From positions 1-63,022 of the forward strand of contig CAMTWK010000014.1 of assembly GCA_947085425.1 (NCBI GenBank): a DNA stretch of 63,022 nt, in the 5' to 3' direction. The translations under genes were made by a program, and so were the position numbers. Position 1 is the first letter of the stretch. Every line of letters begins with the position of its first letter. Under the pieces are notes generated by a model that did no database searches, had not been told where the DNA came from, and worked only from the letters and a program-made list of their open reading frames with translations. Below, one piece after another: positions 7,728-16,453 of the stretch. This DNA is from UKL13-2 sp947085425 (lineage in GTDB: Bacteria; Pseudomonadota; Gammaproteobacteria; Burkholderiales; Usitatibacteraceae).

Positions 7728-8978
7728 ATGAGCCCACAAGCCTTCGCAACACTGATTGCCAACATCAAACAGAAAGACGTAGAACTCAAGGCGTGGTGCG
7801 CATTTTCAGACGTTAATGACCCGAACACCCCGTCAATAGGCGAGTTTGAAAAACGACCTTTGCCCGCACTTGCTGGCCTGACCGTCGGCGTAAAAGACAT
7901 TATCGACGTCGTTGGTTTGCCCACCCGCTGTGGTTCGGCTATTTATGACAACGCCCCGCCCGCTGTTGTGGATGCGGCTTGTGTCGCGTTGATGCGATCT
8001 GCCGGTGCGGTGATTGTCGGTAAAACGGTCACCACCGAATTGGCCACCTTTGTACCGTCTGAAACGCGCAACCCGGTTAACCTCGAATATTCTCCGGGCG
8101 GGTCATCTGCCGGCTCGGCCGCAGCGGTGTCCGCCGGGCATGTCGAAATCGCCATTGGCACACAGACGGCGGGATCCATGCTGCGACCCGCTGCGTATTG
8201 TGGCGTGTTTGGATTTAAGCCGTCCTTTGGGTTGGTGCCACGCACCGGTGTGAAGGTGCAATCAGAATCGCTGGACACCGTGGGCGTTTTTGCGCGAAAC
8301 ATTGCGCATTGCCAGGCGTGGCTGGCGGCAATGACCGGAGAGGCGGTGCCGAAGGGGGATTGGCAAGACCGTCAAGACCATTCACATCGCCACCTGCGGA
8401 TTGGTTGTGTGACCAATTGGCTGGATTTTGCCGGCGACGAAATTCGCGCGGCCATCACAAAAGCAAAACACGCCCTGATGGACGCCGGACACATTGCTGA
8501 CGACCTCGCTTTACCTGCGCCACTTGATGAAATGATTGAACATCAAAAAACCATTCAATATTACGAGTCCGCGCGCGCATACCATCCAGAGCTCAGCCAG
8601 TATCGCGATTTGCTGACACCAGCACTGGCCGTTGCGCTGGACGAAGGTGCCGCCATCCCGCGAGACACCTATTTGCAGGCTACTCTTGCGGCTGCACAGG
8701 CTCGCGACATGGCCGATCAATTATTTGACGATTGGGATGTTTGGCTGATGCCCGCCGCAACCGGCTCGGCACCGCATGGGTTGTCCTCGACTGGCGACCC
8801 GATTTTTAACCGGTTGGCGTCGGTGTTGCATACACCGGCCATCAGTGTTCCTGGACTCAAGAGCAAAGACGGCTTGCCGCTGGGGTTGCAGCTTGTTGGT
8901 AAGCGGGGTGGAGATACTTCATTACTCGTTGCGGCAACAAATATTTTCAGCGCCCTGCACGCAGATAAAAGAGGGTGA
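7728..8978 (+). CDS. amidase-signature family hydrolase
   Basis: A 416-residue member of the amidase signature family. The catalytic Ser-cisSer-Lys set is visible: Lys in VGVKDIIDVVG, the Gly/Ser-rich stretch SPGGSSAGSAAAVSAG, and the nucleophile region TQTAGSMLRPAAYCGVFGFK. Such enzymes hydrolyse linear amides; the sequence does not show whether the substrate is an allophanate-like compound, an aryl amide or another amide, and GatA is unlikely because the protein is short and has no gatB/gatC neighbours. It follows ffh by 12 bases. The C-terminus lies 7 bases from the convergent end of the glycan cluster. Confidence 0.85.
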   Translation: MSPQAFATLIANIKQKDVELKAWCAFSDVNDPNTPSIGEFEKRPLPALAGLTVGVKDIIDVVGLPTRCGSAIYDNAPPAVVDAACVALMRSAGAVIVGKTVTTELATFVPSETRNPVNLEYSPGGSSAGSAAAVSAGHVEIAIGTQTAGSMLRPAAYCGVFGFKPSFGLVPRTGVKVQSESLDTVGVFARNIAHCQAWLAAMTGEAVPKGDWQDRQDHSHRHLRIGCVTNWLDFAGDEIRAAITKAKHALMDAGHIADDLALPAPLDEMIEHQKTIQYYESARAYHPELSQYRDLLTPALAVALDEGAAIPRDTYLQATLAAAQARDMADQLFDDWDVWLMPAATGSAPHGLSSTGDPIFNRLASVLHTPAISVPGLKSKDGLPLGLQLVGKRGGDTSLLVAATNIFSALHADKRG

Positions 8979-8985
8979 CGTCGAC

Positions 8986-10080
8986 CTACTGGTATTCAAC
9001 ACCTTCGCTCAATTGCACAAATAGAGCTCCGCCGGTAAAAAATGCGCAGGCAATTTTTTTGATGTTTTTTTGGACAAAAGCATCAGCAACGACTTTCGGG
9101 CCATCACCATAGGCCCACTTGTAGTCATCAAACACGATCCATCCACTCGCCACCACAAGGCCTGCCCATGCCTCCGTGTCTTCCTTGACCGCAGCTAGCG
9201 CGTGATTGCCATCAATATGCAAAACGGAAATTTTTCCTGCGTATTGCGTCTCGCCAAACGGCCGAGTATTAACCTTGGCGTTTTCTCGATAAAACGCAGC
9301 ACCATCGACTGACGGCATGCGTAGGAAATTAATATTTCCGCTGCTACCAATGCTATAGGGCAGCAAGTTTGCGATAAAGACTTGATGCGCCTCTTCAGCG
9401 CTGATCTCTGCAGACGCGTCATCAACCAATTGATCGTCTTGCACAAGATGGGCATCGGACCAAGGGTCGACGCAAAGCAATTTTCCGATTAGGTAACGAC
9501 GCGCGAGAAACATCAATATGAATGCTGATTTTCCCCACCAGCTGCCAATTTCGACGATATCACCCGGCGGCGCCATTCGAAATATTTCTGATAGCGCCAG
9601 CAATTTTTGATGATCACACATGCCGGGAATGGCGTCGGCGTGCCGAACCAATGCCGTGAACTCTTCCGCCCGCATGCGCGATTGTGCTGGGTCATCCATC
9701 GCCAAAAAATCCCGCTGGCTCCACAGCATTTCGGCAATGCTCTTTGATGAGCGGTAACTTGCCAGCATCTCATCTGCTGGTGCCTCTCCCAATAAATGCA
9801 CATGAGAGGCAATTTTTGGCAATTGTTTTTTTAGTATTCCCCAGACAACAGGATTGGCGGTGTAGATTTCAGTGACATTTTTTTGAGCAATGATTTGGAT
9901 AAGCGCATTGGCAAAATTTACGTCGTTGATATATGGCAAATAGGCCCAGTCCGGAAATTGAGCACGGCTTGGGTCTTGCAACAATGATGACGCACCAACG
10001 ACTTGTTTTTTTTGCAGTAAACAATCGCCTAGAAATGCTATCGCTCTGGGCATGCCCGCTGGGAATATTAATGTTGTCAT
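8986..10080 (-). CDS. class I methyltransferase (Methyltransf_24 type) with extra N-terminal domain
   Basis: 364 residues in two parts. Residues about 150-355 form a SAM-dependent methyltransferase: the glycine-rich loop GDIVEIGSWWGKSAF, LLCVDPWSD, and HIDGNHALAAVKEDTEAW with WIVFDDYKW, typical of Methyltransf_24 enzymes acting on sugars or small metabolites. Residues 1-100 begin TTLIFPAGMPRAIAFLGDCL and resemble a Rossmann-like pre-ATP-grasp domain; no ATP-grasp follows, so the arrangement looks like a fusion. It is the last gene of the minus-strand glycan cluster, 49 bases after the previous methyltransferase. A role in modifying a surface sugar is inferred. Confidence 0.75.
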   Translation of the reverse strand: MTTLIFPAGMPRAIAFLGDCLLQKKQVVGASSLLQDPSRAQFPDWAYLPYINDVNFANALIQIIAQKNVTEIYTANPVVWGILKKQLPKIASHVHLLGEAPADEMLASYRSSKSIAEMLWSQRDFLAMDDPAQSRMRAEEFTALVRHADAIPGMCDHQKLLALSEIFRMAPPGDIVEIGSWWGKSAFILMFLARRYLIGKLLCVDPWSDAHLVQDDQLVDDASAEISAEEAHQVFIANLLPYSIGSSGNINFLRMPSVDGAAFYRENAKVNTRPFGETQYAGKISVLHIDGNHALAAVKEDTEAWAGLVVASGWIVFDDYKWAYGDGPKVVADAFVQKNIKKIACAFFTGGALFVQLSEGVEYQ

Positions 10081-10129
10081 TTATTCGAAACAAAATTGAA
10101 AGAAATGTACTAATTTAGTAGAGGGAACG

Positions 10130-10876
10130 CTATTTCTTTCCCTTCTCGCAAACGAGGAAAACACTTGAGCACAGATCGGGATACTGCTGCCCCAACTGAT
10201 AACAACCATCCAGATACTCTTTCGAAATAATATCTGTCTGCAACAAGCGGTCCCACTGGAAGTTGGCAAGCGCCTTAAAAAATATTCCCGATCGATGAAT
10301 AACGGATAGCCCGCTTGCCACCGCGTCGCGCTCCAAGGTGTCAAGCGAATAAGTGCAACGATGGCCATGTTCCAACTCGGCGGGCGTGACAGCGGCATTG
10401 TGCGAAATCAGCCCCATCTTGACGGCAATCTGACGGGACGGCGCGTTGGCGTTCGGACAAACCAAAAAAAACCGGCCGCCCTCTGCCAGCCATTCATCAT
10501 TGACTCGTTTTAATACCAATATCGGGTCATCCAAGTGTTCTAGAACATGGGTCATGACAATGTTGTCGTAGCGATTAGGCAGAGTCGCTTTCTCAAAAAG
10601 AGAATTGACAATTTTGATGTCGTCTCCGAGTTTTTGCCGCGCCTCCACAATTGCAGCATCGGACGCTTCGATGCAGGTAATGTCAGAAAAAAACGAAATT
10701 AATCGTTTGGTGAAATCGCCTTTTGCGCTTCCCAGCTCGAGCAGGCTGCCATCAACAAAAAACGGCGAAAACGACCTGATCATATACGGGTGCATTACAT
10801 CCGTATCGAAACTGTAGGCATATTTTGCCGCGCCTGAATCAATTAATTCTTTGTTGTAGTCCCGTTGCACACTCAT
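10130..10876 (-). CDS. class I SAM-dependent methyltransferase
   Basis: A 248-residue methyltransferase of the Methyltransf_11/23 type. Motif I is LLELGSAKGDFTKRL, the acidic end of strand 2 is ITCIEASDA, and the later motif MTHVLEHLDDPILVLKRV is characteristic of the UbiE/Coq5-like group common in polysaccharide loci. It overlaps the upstream acetyltransferase gene by four bases (10873-10876), so the two are probably translated together. It resembles the methyltransferase at 13.5-14.2 kb in layout (both have a VLEH/VIEH motif and a GHR segment), suggesting paralogy. The substrate is unknown. Confidence 0.85.
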   Translation of the reverse strand: MSVQRDYNKELIDSGAAKYAYSFDTDVMHPYMIRSFSPFFVDGSLLELGSAKGDFTKRLISFFSDITCIEASDAAIVEARQKLGDDIKIVNSLFEKATLPNRYDNIVMTHVLEHLDDPILVLKRVNDEWLAEGGRFFLVCPNANAPSRQIAVKMGLISHNAAVTPAELEHGHRCTYSLDTLERDAVASGLSVIHRSGIFFKALANFQWDRLLQTDIISKEYLDGCYQLGQQYPDLCSSVFLVCEKGKK

Positions 10877-11457
10877 GGCACAGGTGTCCCCCAGTAATTC
10901 GTCACCTTAATCAGCTCAAAGTAATCCACTCGCGTAATACCGACAACAACTTGGTCCCAGTAGCGACCCTTTCGATAGAAATAGTTCCGTCTGCGCCCCT
11001 CTTCTTTCCACCCGAGTTTTTTTCCGCAATACGTTGCAATCGACTGCTGGTTGTACTCGATCATCGACCCATCCAGCCTTTCAAGGTTTAACTCCTCAAA
11101 AGCATATCGCATGGTCGCCATAATTGCATCGACGCCATAGCCCTTTCCACGTTGCTGCGATTCGCCGAGAACCAGCCCATGCCACGCATGTCGATTGCGC
11201 CAGTCGATATTTACGATGCTCGAAATTCCAATGATGCCCGTCTCAGGCAGATCAACAACGAATCGTTGATTTAGCCGATCACTCTTCAGGTTTTGAAACC
11301 ATGCCTGGTGGAAATCCATCGAGCTTGGGAAATGAATTTCACCGATACCGTCTTGGGTTACCGGATCATTCGCCCATTTATGCAGAAGCAGAAGATCCCG
11401 CTCTTCTATTGCGCGCAGCGTCAACATTCTTCCTTTGATATCCACCTGGTCCCCCAA
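10873..11457 (-). CDS. GNAT-family N-acetyltransferase (RimJ/RimL-like)
   Basis: A 194-residue GCN5-related acetyltransferase. MLTLRAIEERDLLLLHKWA is the usual RimJ/RimL-like opening, and LGESQQRGKGYGVDAIMAT contains the acetyl-CoA pyrophosphate-binding Q/RxxGxG/A motif, followed by LERLDGSMIEYNQQSIATY. Enzymes of this subtype in sugar loci acetylate amino-sugars made by aminotransferases such as the DegT protein at 15.0-16.1 kb; that partnership is inferred from context. It starts 14 bases after the second propeller gene and overlaps the downstream methyltransferase by four bases. Confidence 0.85.
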   Translation of the reverse strand: MGDQVDIKGRMLTLRAIEERDLLLLHKWANDPVTQDGIGEIHFPSSMDFHQAWFQNLKSDRLNQRFVVDLPETGIIGISSIVNIDWRNRHAWHGLVLGESQQRGKGYGVDAIMATMRYAFEELNLERLDGSMIEYNQQSIATYCGKKLGWKEEGRRRNYFYRKGRYWDQVVVGITRVDYFELIKVTNYWGTPVP

Positions 11458-11471
11458 TCTATTAGATGAGA

Positions 11472-12449
11472 TTATTTTTCCAACTTTGCCACACCGAACC
11501 CCAACCGGCCAAACTCGTTTCCGTTGTACAACAGGAATACGTCCCCATCCATTTCAAACACGTGTGGATAGCACATCATGTCTGAATCCCATCCGGTTCG
11601 AGAAACATCGATTCCGACATTCTCGTCATTCCGCACCCAATAAGCCAAGTCATCTGAGAACGCATAGCCCAATCGATATGCCCGTTGCGGATTCGTCCTG
11701 AAGTCTGTTGCGTGTCGGTAACAAAAGAACATGTGATACCGCTTCTGAAAATAGATCACGGTCGGTAACGCTTGGCATTCATCTTCGCCAAGTTTGTCGG
11801 CAACAATCTGCCGCCCCTCCTTTTGCCACGATACGCCGTCCGTAGAGGTTGCGTGGGCAATTTTGTATATCCTTTCAGGCGCTTGGCCGTCTACAGGCGT
11901 TGTCCACCTTTTCCCATGTATGTACCACATTTGAAAGCGATCGTCGTACGTCTTGACGAACGCATCGCCAACCAAGAATGGTTCATCAAGCGAGGCGGAA
12001 AGTACCGGACCTTTTCCGACCTTCTTGAATGTATCACCGCCATCGCCGCTGATCGCCAGTCCAATTGCCGCATCTGTCGATACCGAGACTCGCCGATTCC
12101 ATCCCGTTGTGTATGCATGGATGCTATCGTTCACACGACAGACGTTCATCGGGAAAATGCCGTGCTCATCGAAACATCCTAGCCCCCCTAATGGGATAAC
12201 AGGTTTGGACGCTATCCCGATAATATTTCGAAAAGTCTTGTTCATATCGACGAATGAAACGTGACTCAAATATTTTCCCGAGTGATCTCTTTCACGCGTT
12301 GAAAAATATATGCGCACGAAATCGTCGTAAATCAACGTTTGGGGCGACTGGGCGAATTCAACACAATTATTTGAAAGAACATGATTCGTCGGGTCGAAAA
12401 TTTTCCCGAGCTTTTTCCATTTCAATGGCGGGCGCACCAGTTCTGTCAT
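11472..12449 (-). CDS. glycosidase-like five-bladed beta-propeller protein, paralogue 2
   Basis: 325 residues with the recurring blades of GH32/GH43/GH130-like propellers: YDDFVRIYFSTRERD, FDEHGIFPMNVCRV, SLDEPFLVGDAFVK, DRFQMWYIHGKRW, YKIAHATSTDGVSW, RYHMFFCYRHATDF, YRLGYAFSDDLAYW and DVFLLYNGNEFGRLGFGVA. It has no signal peptide, so it is probably cytoplasmic. It is a close paralogue of the adjacent 12446-13408 gene and overlaps it by four bases. I do not know its activity; it could be a sugar-transferring or phosphorolytic enzyme of the glycan pathway rather than a degradative glycosidase. Confidence 0.7.
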   Translation of the reverse strand: MTELVRPPLKWKKLGKIFDPTNHVLSNNCVEFAQSPQTLIYDDFVRIYFSTRERDHSGKYLSHVSFVDMNKTFRNIIGIASKPVIPLGGLGCFDEHGIFPMNVCRVNDSIHAYTTGWNRRVSVSTDAAIGLAISGDGGDTFKKVGKGPVLSASLDEPFLVGDAFVKTYDDRFQMWYIHGKRWTTPVDGQAPERIYKIAHATSTDGVSWQKEGRQIVADKLGEDECQALPTVIYFQKRYHMFFCYRHATDFRTNPQRAYRLGYAFSDDLAYWVRNDENVGIDVSRTGWDSDMMCYPHVFEMDGDVFLLYNGNEFGRLGFGVAKLEK

Positions 12450-13408
12450 GACAGACTTCCCTCCAACTGGGCAAGTCCAAAACCATATCGCCCAAATTGG
12501 TTGCCCAGGTACAGCATGAATATCTCGCCGTCCAGCGCGAACACATGGGGGTAGGAAATCGATTCGTCATCCCAGCCATGTTCAGCCAGATCGATTCCAG
12601 CCTTTGAATCATCGCGTACCCAATGCTTCAGATCATCCGATACTGCGTACCCAATCCGATATCCCCGGTCGTTGTTTCTGAAATCCAGGCTGTATTTGTA
12701 GCAAAAGAACATATGGTATTTGTTGTCATGAAAAAAGACATCCGGGCTGGCTTGGCATTCATTTTCCTCCAACCTATTTTCGATGAGATTTCTTCCGCTA
12801 CGAATCCAGTTTCGCCCGTCATTTGAGGTTGCCATCCGAATTTTATAAACCGCCTCTGGTTTACCATCATTCTTCAACCACTCGGTCACAGCCACGTACC
12901 ATAAGAACCAACTGTCGTTGTACCTTCTGATCTTTGGTCCGCTAACGACAAATGGGTCATCAACGTTAGCGGTAAGCAGCGGCCCCTTGCCAAGTTTTGT
13001 AAAACTCTCGCCGTTATTTTCACTTCGCGCAGCGCCAATCGATACAGTAAACGGAATTGATTCACATCTTGTCCAGCCGCCGTAGTAGGCCATTACTGAT
13101 TCGCCATCCCGGATGACAGAAACCGGATAGGTACCAAATTCGTCGAATGTACCGAGTTCACCCAGAGTCAGAATTGGCGCCTTGGCAACATCCATGATTT
13201 CGAATAGATTTCTTCTGTTCAGGTCAACGTATGCAGAATAGCTGGTGTATTGCCCGTTTGCATCGGCCAACGGCCTGCAGGAAAAATAGACTCGAACAAA
13301 TTCATCAAAAACCAACACCGATGGCGCCTGAGCGTACTCCTTTAGCCAGTTGCGGCCCTCTACCTCCTGTGGCTTAAAAACAAGACCAAGCTTTTTCCAT
13401 CTGAACAC
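12446..13408 (-). CDS. glycosidase-like five-bladed beta-propeller protein, paralogue 1
   Basis: About 320 residues, aligning throughout with its neighbour at 11472-12449: RWKKLGLVFKP versus KWKKLGKIFDP, FDEFVRVYFSCRP, FDEFGTYPVSVIRD, NVDDPFVVSGPK, YKIRMATSNDGRNW, KYHMFFCYKYSLDF, YRIGYAVSDDLKHW and IFMLYLGNQFGRYGFG. The open frame extends to 13651, but that would run 178 bases into the upstream methyltransferase and is not conserved. I chose GTG 13408, preceded by GGTGG with a six-base spacer; GTG 13414 is an alternative. The pair looks like a local gene duplication. Function unknown beyond a probable carbohydrate-active propeller. Confidence 0.7.
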   Translation of the reverse strand: MFRWKKLGLVFKPQEVEGRNWLKEYAQAPSVLVFDEFVRVYFSCRPLADANGQYTSYSAYVDLNRRNLFEIMDVAKAPILTLGELGTFDEFGTYPVSVIRDGESVMAYYGGWTRCESIPFTVSIGAARSENNGESFTKLGKGPLLTANVDDPFVVSGPKIRRYNDSWFLWYVAVTEWLKNDGKPEAVYKIRMATSNDGRNWIRSGRNLIENRLEENECQASPDVFFHDNKYHMFFCYKYSLDFRNNDRGYRIGYAVSDDLKHWVRDDSKAGIDLAEHGWDDESISYPHVFALDGEIFMLYLGNQFGRYGFGLAQLEGSLS

Positions 13409-13473
13409 GATCACCCACCATGAATAAATTACTTCGGCTGAAAAAGTCGAATGCCCAAGCGAAATGACAAACC

Positions 13474-14193
13474 CTAGTAGTACTTCTTGGTTGCGATCGC
13501 AAGCAGACTCGCGCAATACTCCGGGATGTCTTCCCCAAGGGCATAAAAGGCGCGCACGGCATCCTCGCCAAGGGCAATCATTTGCGTTTCCGAAAGCGGC
13601 TTGAGATACATGCCCTTCATTGATAAAACTCTTAGGTCGGCTTGCTGGCAATGATCTTCCATCATCGCCACGGTATACAGGCGACGGTGGCCGACTTCAA
13701 AGTCTTTGGGGGCCATTTTTTCGTAGTCTTCGAGCAAGCCCATTTTGTAGCCTGCGCGCCTGTTTAGCGACATACAATTTGGACCCGAAATGAAAATCAG
13801 CCCTTCATGCTTGACAAACTGGGCCAGATATTTCAGCGATTCGACCGGGTCCTCGACATGTTCAATTACATTGAGGAAAAAAATAAAGTCATACTTTCGT
13901 GTTGGCTTGAAATTTTCAAGCAGCAATTCATGGCATTTGACATCAGCAACCCGTTTTCTTAGCAACGAGATATTTTTATTCGATGGCTCGATCACTTCAA
14001 TATCGTCAAATAATTTGCAAAGTTTTTCAGTTGACGACCCACTGCCGCAGCCAACTTCAAGTGCGCTTTTTCCCGGGGTTACATATCGCTTGATGATCTC
14101 GATTTCCCGGTCGATCATGAGTTCGTCCATATGGTCACCTTTTTCATAAAAGGCGCTGATGGATTCCAAATGTTCGATCTCTTTGTTATTCAC
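13474..14193 (-). CDS. class I SAM-dependent methyltransferase
   Basis: About 239 residues. Motif I is ALEVGCGSGSSTEKLCKL, the strand-2 acid is in IEVIEPSNKN, and FFLNVIEHVEDPVESLKYLA is the post-I motif of Methyltransf_11/23 enzymes from polysaccharide loci. Two GTG starts are possible. The one at 14193 is chosen because AGGAG lies six bases upstream of it; the other, at 14223, has no such site. This gene looks AT-richer by eye than the flanking housekeeping genes, as glycan clusters often do. The methyl acceptor is not predictable. Confidence 0.82.
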   Translation of the reverse strand: MNNKEIEHLESISAFYEKGDHMDELMIDREIEIIKRYVTPGKSALEVGCGSGSSTEKLCKLFDDIEVIEPSNKNISLLRKRVADVKCHELLLENFKPTRKYDFIFFLNVIEHVEDPVESLKYLAQFVKHEGLIFISGPNCMSLNRRAGYKMGLLEDYEKMAPKDFEVGHRRLYTVAMMEDHCQQADLRVLSMKGMYLKPLSETQMIALGEDAVRAFYALGEDIPEYCASLLAIATKKYY

Positions 14194-14306
14194 GAAATTC
14201 TCCTGAAAATTGTCTGCAATCACTCAAACACAGAACGCCGTTCAATTAGTCCGATTCTATGCGGGAGCACCATTTGGTATCGATGGGCCTGTCGTTTACT
14301 TGGCAC

Positions 14307-15011
14307 CTAACGTTCCAACAACTGATAGCTCCCCGTCACGTATTTTTTGACTGATTCACAGTTATTGAACATCATCACATCAATAATTGACAGCCACGGC
14401 ACAAACGCTGCACCGAATTGTGCATATTCGAATGGTTTCGACTGAATAAACTTCAGATCCACATGCTTCGCACGAAACGCCTCTACCAAATACAATTCCC
14501 TGCCGCCAATCGCGTTTACGTAAGTATTCGCGCCCACTGCATGACAAATCGCCAGCACCTTTTCTTGACTGGCGAGGCTGTGATCAATTGCAACACCAGA
14601 TGACGCCCGGATTTCAGTTCCGATGCCGAGATGTACGCATGTTTTGACAATTGAGTGATGCAAAAAGCGAAACAAGTTTGACTCTTCATAACGGACGATT
14701 TCCTCGACCAGCGGATAAACATCAACGAAATGCGGGGCGCGCCGATATGCGCCGCTGATCTTGTTCAATAATTTTTCCCGGTTGAAATCTCCGGCCAGTA
14801 CACGCTGGTCGATATTTAGCGAATCTGAATCACTCTGCAACGGTAGCGAAAACGTTTCGTCCTTGCCGTTGACCAACATGCGATTGCGATTGATCCAGCC
14901 CTTTTTTGTATATTTGATGTTGTCGTACACAATAAACAAATCGACCGCCGCAATCAGTTGGAAATAACCGACGTAGGGCATGAAATACGGCTGCATGATG
15001 GCGAGACGCAT
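14307..15011 (-). CDS. WbqC-like family protein
   Basis: 234 residues beginning MRLAIMQPYFMPYVGYFQLI, the hallmark start of the WbqC-like family (PF08889), followed by VYDNIKYTKKGWINRNRML and ASSGVAIDHSLASQEK. Members occur in O-antigen and other surface-glycan loci, often beside DegT aminotransferases, and their biochemical role is not well defined. The open frame runs further upstream into the aminotransferase gene; ATG 15011 restores the family start and leaves a 22-bp gap. It is probably in one operon with the aminotransferase. Confidence 0.9.
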   Translation of the reverse strand: MRLAIMQPYFMPYVGYFQLIAAVDLFIVYDNIKYTKKGWINRNRMLVNGKDETFSLPLQSDSDSLNIDQRVLAGDFNREKLLNKISGAYRRAPHFVDVYPLVEEIVRYEESNLFRFLHHSIVKTCVHLGIGTEIRASSGVAIDHSLASQEKVLAICHAVGANTYVNAIGGRELYLVEAFRAKHVDLKFIQSKPFEYAQFGAAFVPWLSIIDVMMFNNCESVKKYVTGSYQLLER

Positions 15012-15033
15012 CGGCAATCCTGACGACGATGCG

Positions 15034-16134
15034 TTAACCAACGATGCCGGCGATGACGCGCGCCTGCTCGTCCTGCTTGAGCGCTGGAAAAATCGGCAGG
15101 CATAAAACCTGTTCGGCCATTTGGAATGCGTGCGGCAGGTTGTCACGCTTGGATGACGGCAATCCGCGGTAGGCGGAAAATTCACTGATAAGCGGATAAA
15201 AATATCGCCGCGCATAGATGCCCTGGTCACGCAACTTCTGATAAAGCGCATCACGTGACATGCGGTATTCGGGTCCGACAAAAATCGGGAAATAGGAATA
15301 GTTTGGTGCGACGTTTTCCTGTTGATGCATCATCCGAATACCCTTTAGCCCCGCCAATGCCTCTCGATATCGCTGGTCAATCGCTGCGCGTGCCGCCAAC
15401 GCCTGATCGATGCGCGAAAGCTGCAACAACCCGAGAGAAGCCTGAAATTCGTTCATCTTTGCGTTGGTGCCCGGCGCAACCACGGTCACTTCGTCGGCGA
15501 AACCAAAATTTTTCAAATAATCGATGCGTTTTTTTGTCTCGGCATTATGGCAAACAATGGCGCCACCCTCAAAGGTATTAAAAACCTTGGTCGCATGAAA
15601 GCTCAACGCGGCCATATCGCCGTAATTGGTGATGGATTGTCCATTTTGGGTCACACCAAAGGTATGTGCCGCGTCGTACAAAACTTTGAGCCCGTAAATA
15701 TTGGCGATGCGCTGAATTTCAGCGTTGTCACAAGGGTTGCCGTACACGTGCACCGGCATGATCGCCGTCGTTTGCGGGGTAATCGCGGCCTCGATTTTGG
15801 CTGGATCCATATTTCCGGTCGCCGGGTCAATGTCGACAAAAACCGGTTTGATGCCGTTCCAATGGAGCGCGTGTGCGGTGGCAACAAAACTATATGGGGT
15901 AGTGATCACTTCACCGCTAGTGCGCATGGCTTGCAGCATGGTGACCAGCGCCAACATGCCGTTGGTGAACAGGCTCAAATGCTCGACGCCCAGATACCGG
16001 CAAAGTTCGGCTTCGAGTTTTTCGTGAAAAGGCCCGTTATTGGTCAGCACTTTCCGATCCCAAATCTCACGCAAATAGGGGATAAAATCGTCTAAAGGCG
16101 GCAAGTCTGGCTGTGTAACGTAGAGATTCTTCAT
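15034..16134 (-). CDS. DegT/DnrJ/EryC1/StrS-family sugar aminotransferase
   Basis: A 366-residue PLP-dependent aminotransferase of the family that converts NDP-keto-sugars to amino-sugars. LYDAAHTFGVT carries the PLP-nitrogen-binding Asp, and SFHATKVFNTFEGGAIV carries the Schiff-base Lys. The N-terminal PPLDDFIPYLREIWDRKVLTN and the C-terminal half with YSYFPIFVG and YARRYFYPLIS are typical. It is the first gene of the minus-strand glycan cluster. Together with the GNAT gene it suggests synthesis of an N-acetylated amino-sugar, such as a 4-acetamido-dideoxy-hexose; the exact product is not determined by the sequence. Confidence 0.9.
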   Translation of the reverse strand: MKNLYVTQPDLPPLDDFIPYLREIWDRKVLTNNGPFHEKLEAELCRYLGVEHLSLFTNGMLALVTMLQAMRTSGEVITTPYSFVATAHALHWNGIKPVFVDIDPATGNMDPAKIEAAITPQTTAIMPVHVYGNPCDNAEIQRIANIYGLKVLYDAAHTFGVTQNGQSITNYGDMAALSFHATKVFNTFEGGAIVCHNAETKKRIDYLKNFGFADEVTVVAPGTNAKMNEFQASLGLLQLSRIDQALAARAAIDQRYREALAGLKGIRMMHQQENVAPNYSYFPIFVGPEYRMSRDALYQKLRDQGIYARRYFYPLISEFSAYRGLPSSKRDNLPHAFQMAEQVLCLPIFPALKQDEQARVIAGIVG

Positions 16135-16223
16135 ATTTATTGATTTTACCGGACAGATGGACAGAAAAGGCTGTGTCTTCCGCGGTTGCCGCCCTATATG
16201 GTGCCGCGACGATTAACGATCTT

Positions 16224-16244
16224 GCGTTTTTTGCCCAAAAACGC
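16224..16244. repeat. hairpin in the glycan-cluster / rpsP divergent gap
   Basis: GCGTTTTT (16224-16231) and AAAAACGC (16237-16244) form a perfect 8-bp stem with a five-base loop. It lies about 90 bp upstream of the aminotransferase start in the 319-bp gap (16135-16453) whose right half holds the rpsP promoter. Purpose unknown. Confidence 0.5.
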
Positions 16245-16330
16245 CAATGGCAAAATAGACCGGCTGGCTTTGCAGGCATTGGTGTCGTCCTGATGTTGTC
16301 GTAGCATAGGCCGCATCGACCTAAAAGGTC

Positions 16331-16360
16331 TTGCCCTTAACTACTTGTTTTGGTTATAAT
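16331..16360 (+). promoter_or_regulatory. probable sigma-70 promoter of the rpsP operon
   Basis: TATAAT (16355-16360) is a perfect -10 box, with TTGCCC (16331-16336) 18 bases upstream as -35. Transcription would start near 16367, giving a leader of about 87 bases before rpsP. That leader contains two successive hairpins with a TTCGCAA apex: 16391-16405 (perfect 6-bp stem) and 16412-16428 (7-bp stem with one G-U). Confidence 0.7.
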
Positions 16361-16453
16361 TTCGGGCTTTCCTGGCTTTGTCAGGCGTTACCCGTTCGCA
16401 ACGGGCTTGTTTCCGGTTCGCAATCGGATGATTCTCTACCCTTAGGAGTTAGC

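Noticed and set aside
7728..8978. Amidase gene as gatA
   Set aside because: It is shorter than GatA and no gatB or gatC is adjacent, so the tRNA amidotransferase role is not supported.
12446..13651. 401-codon frame for propeller paralogue 1
   Set aside because: The first 81 codons overlap the upstream methyltransferase gene on the same strand and have no counterpart in the adjacent paralogue; a GTG near 13408 with a ribosome-binding site fits better.
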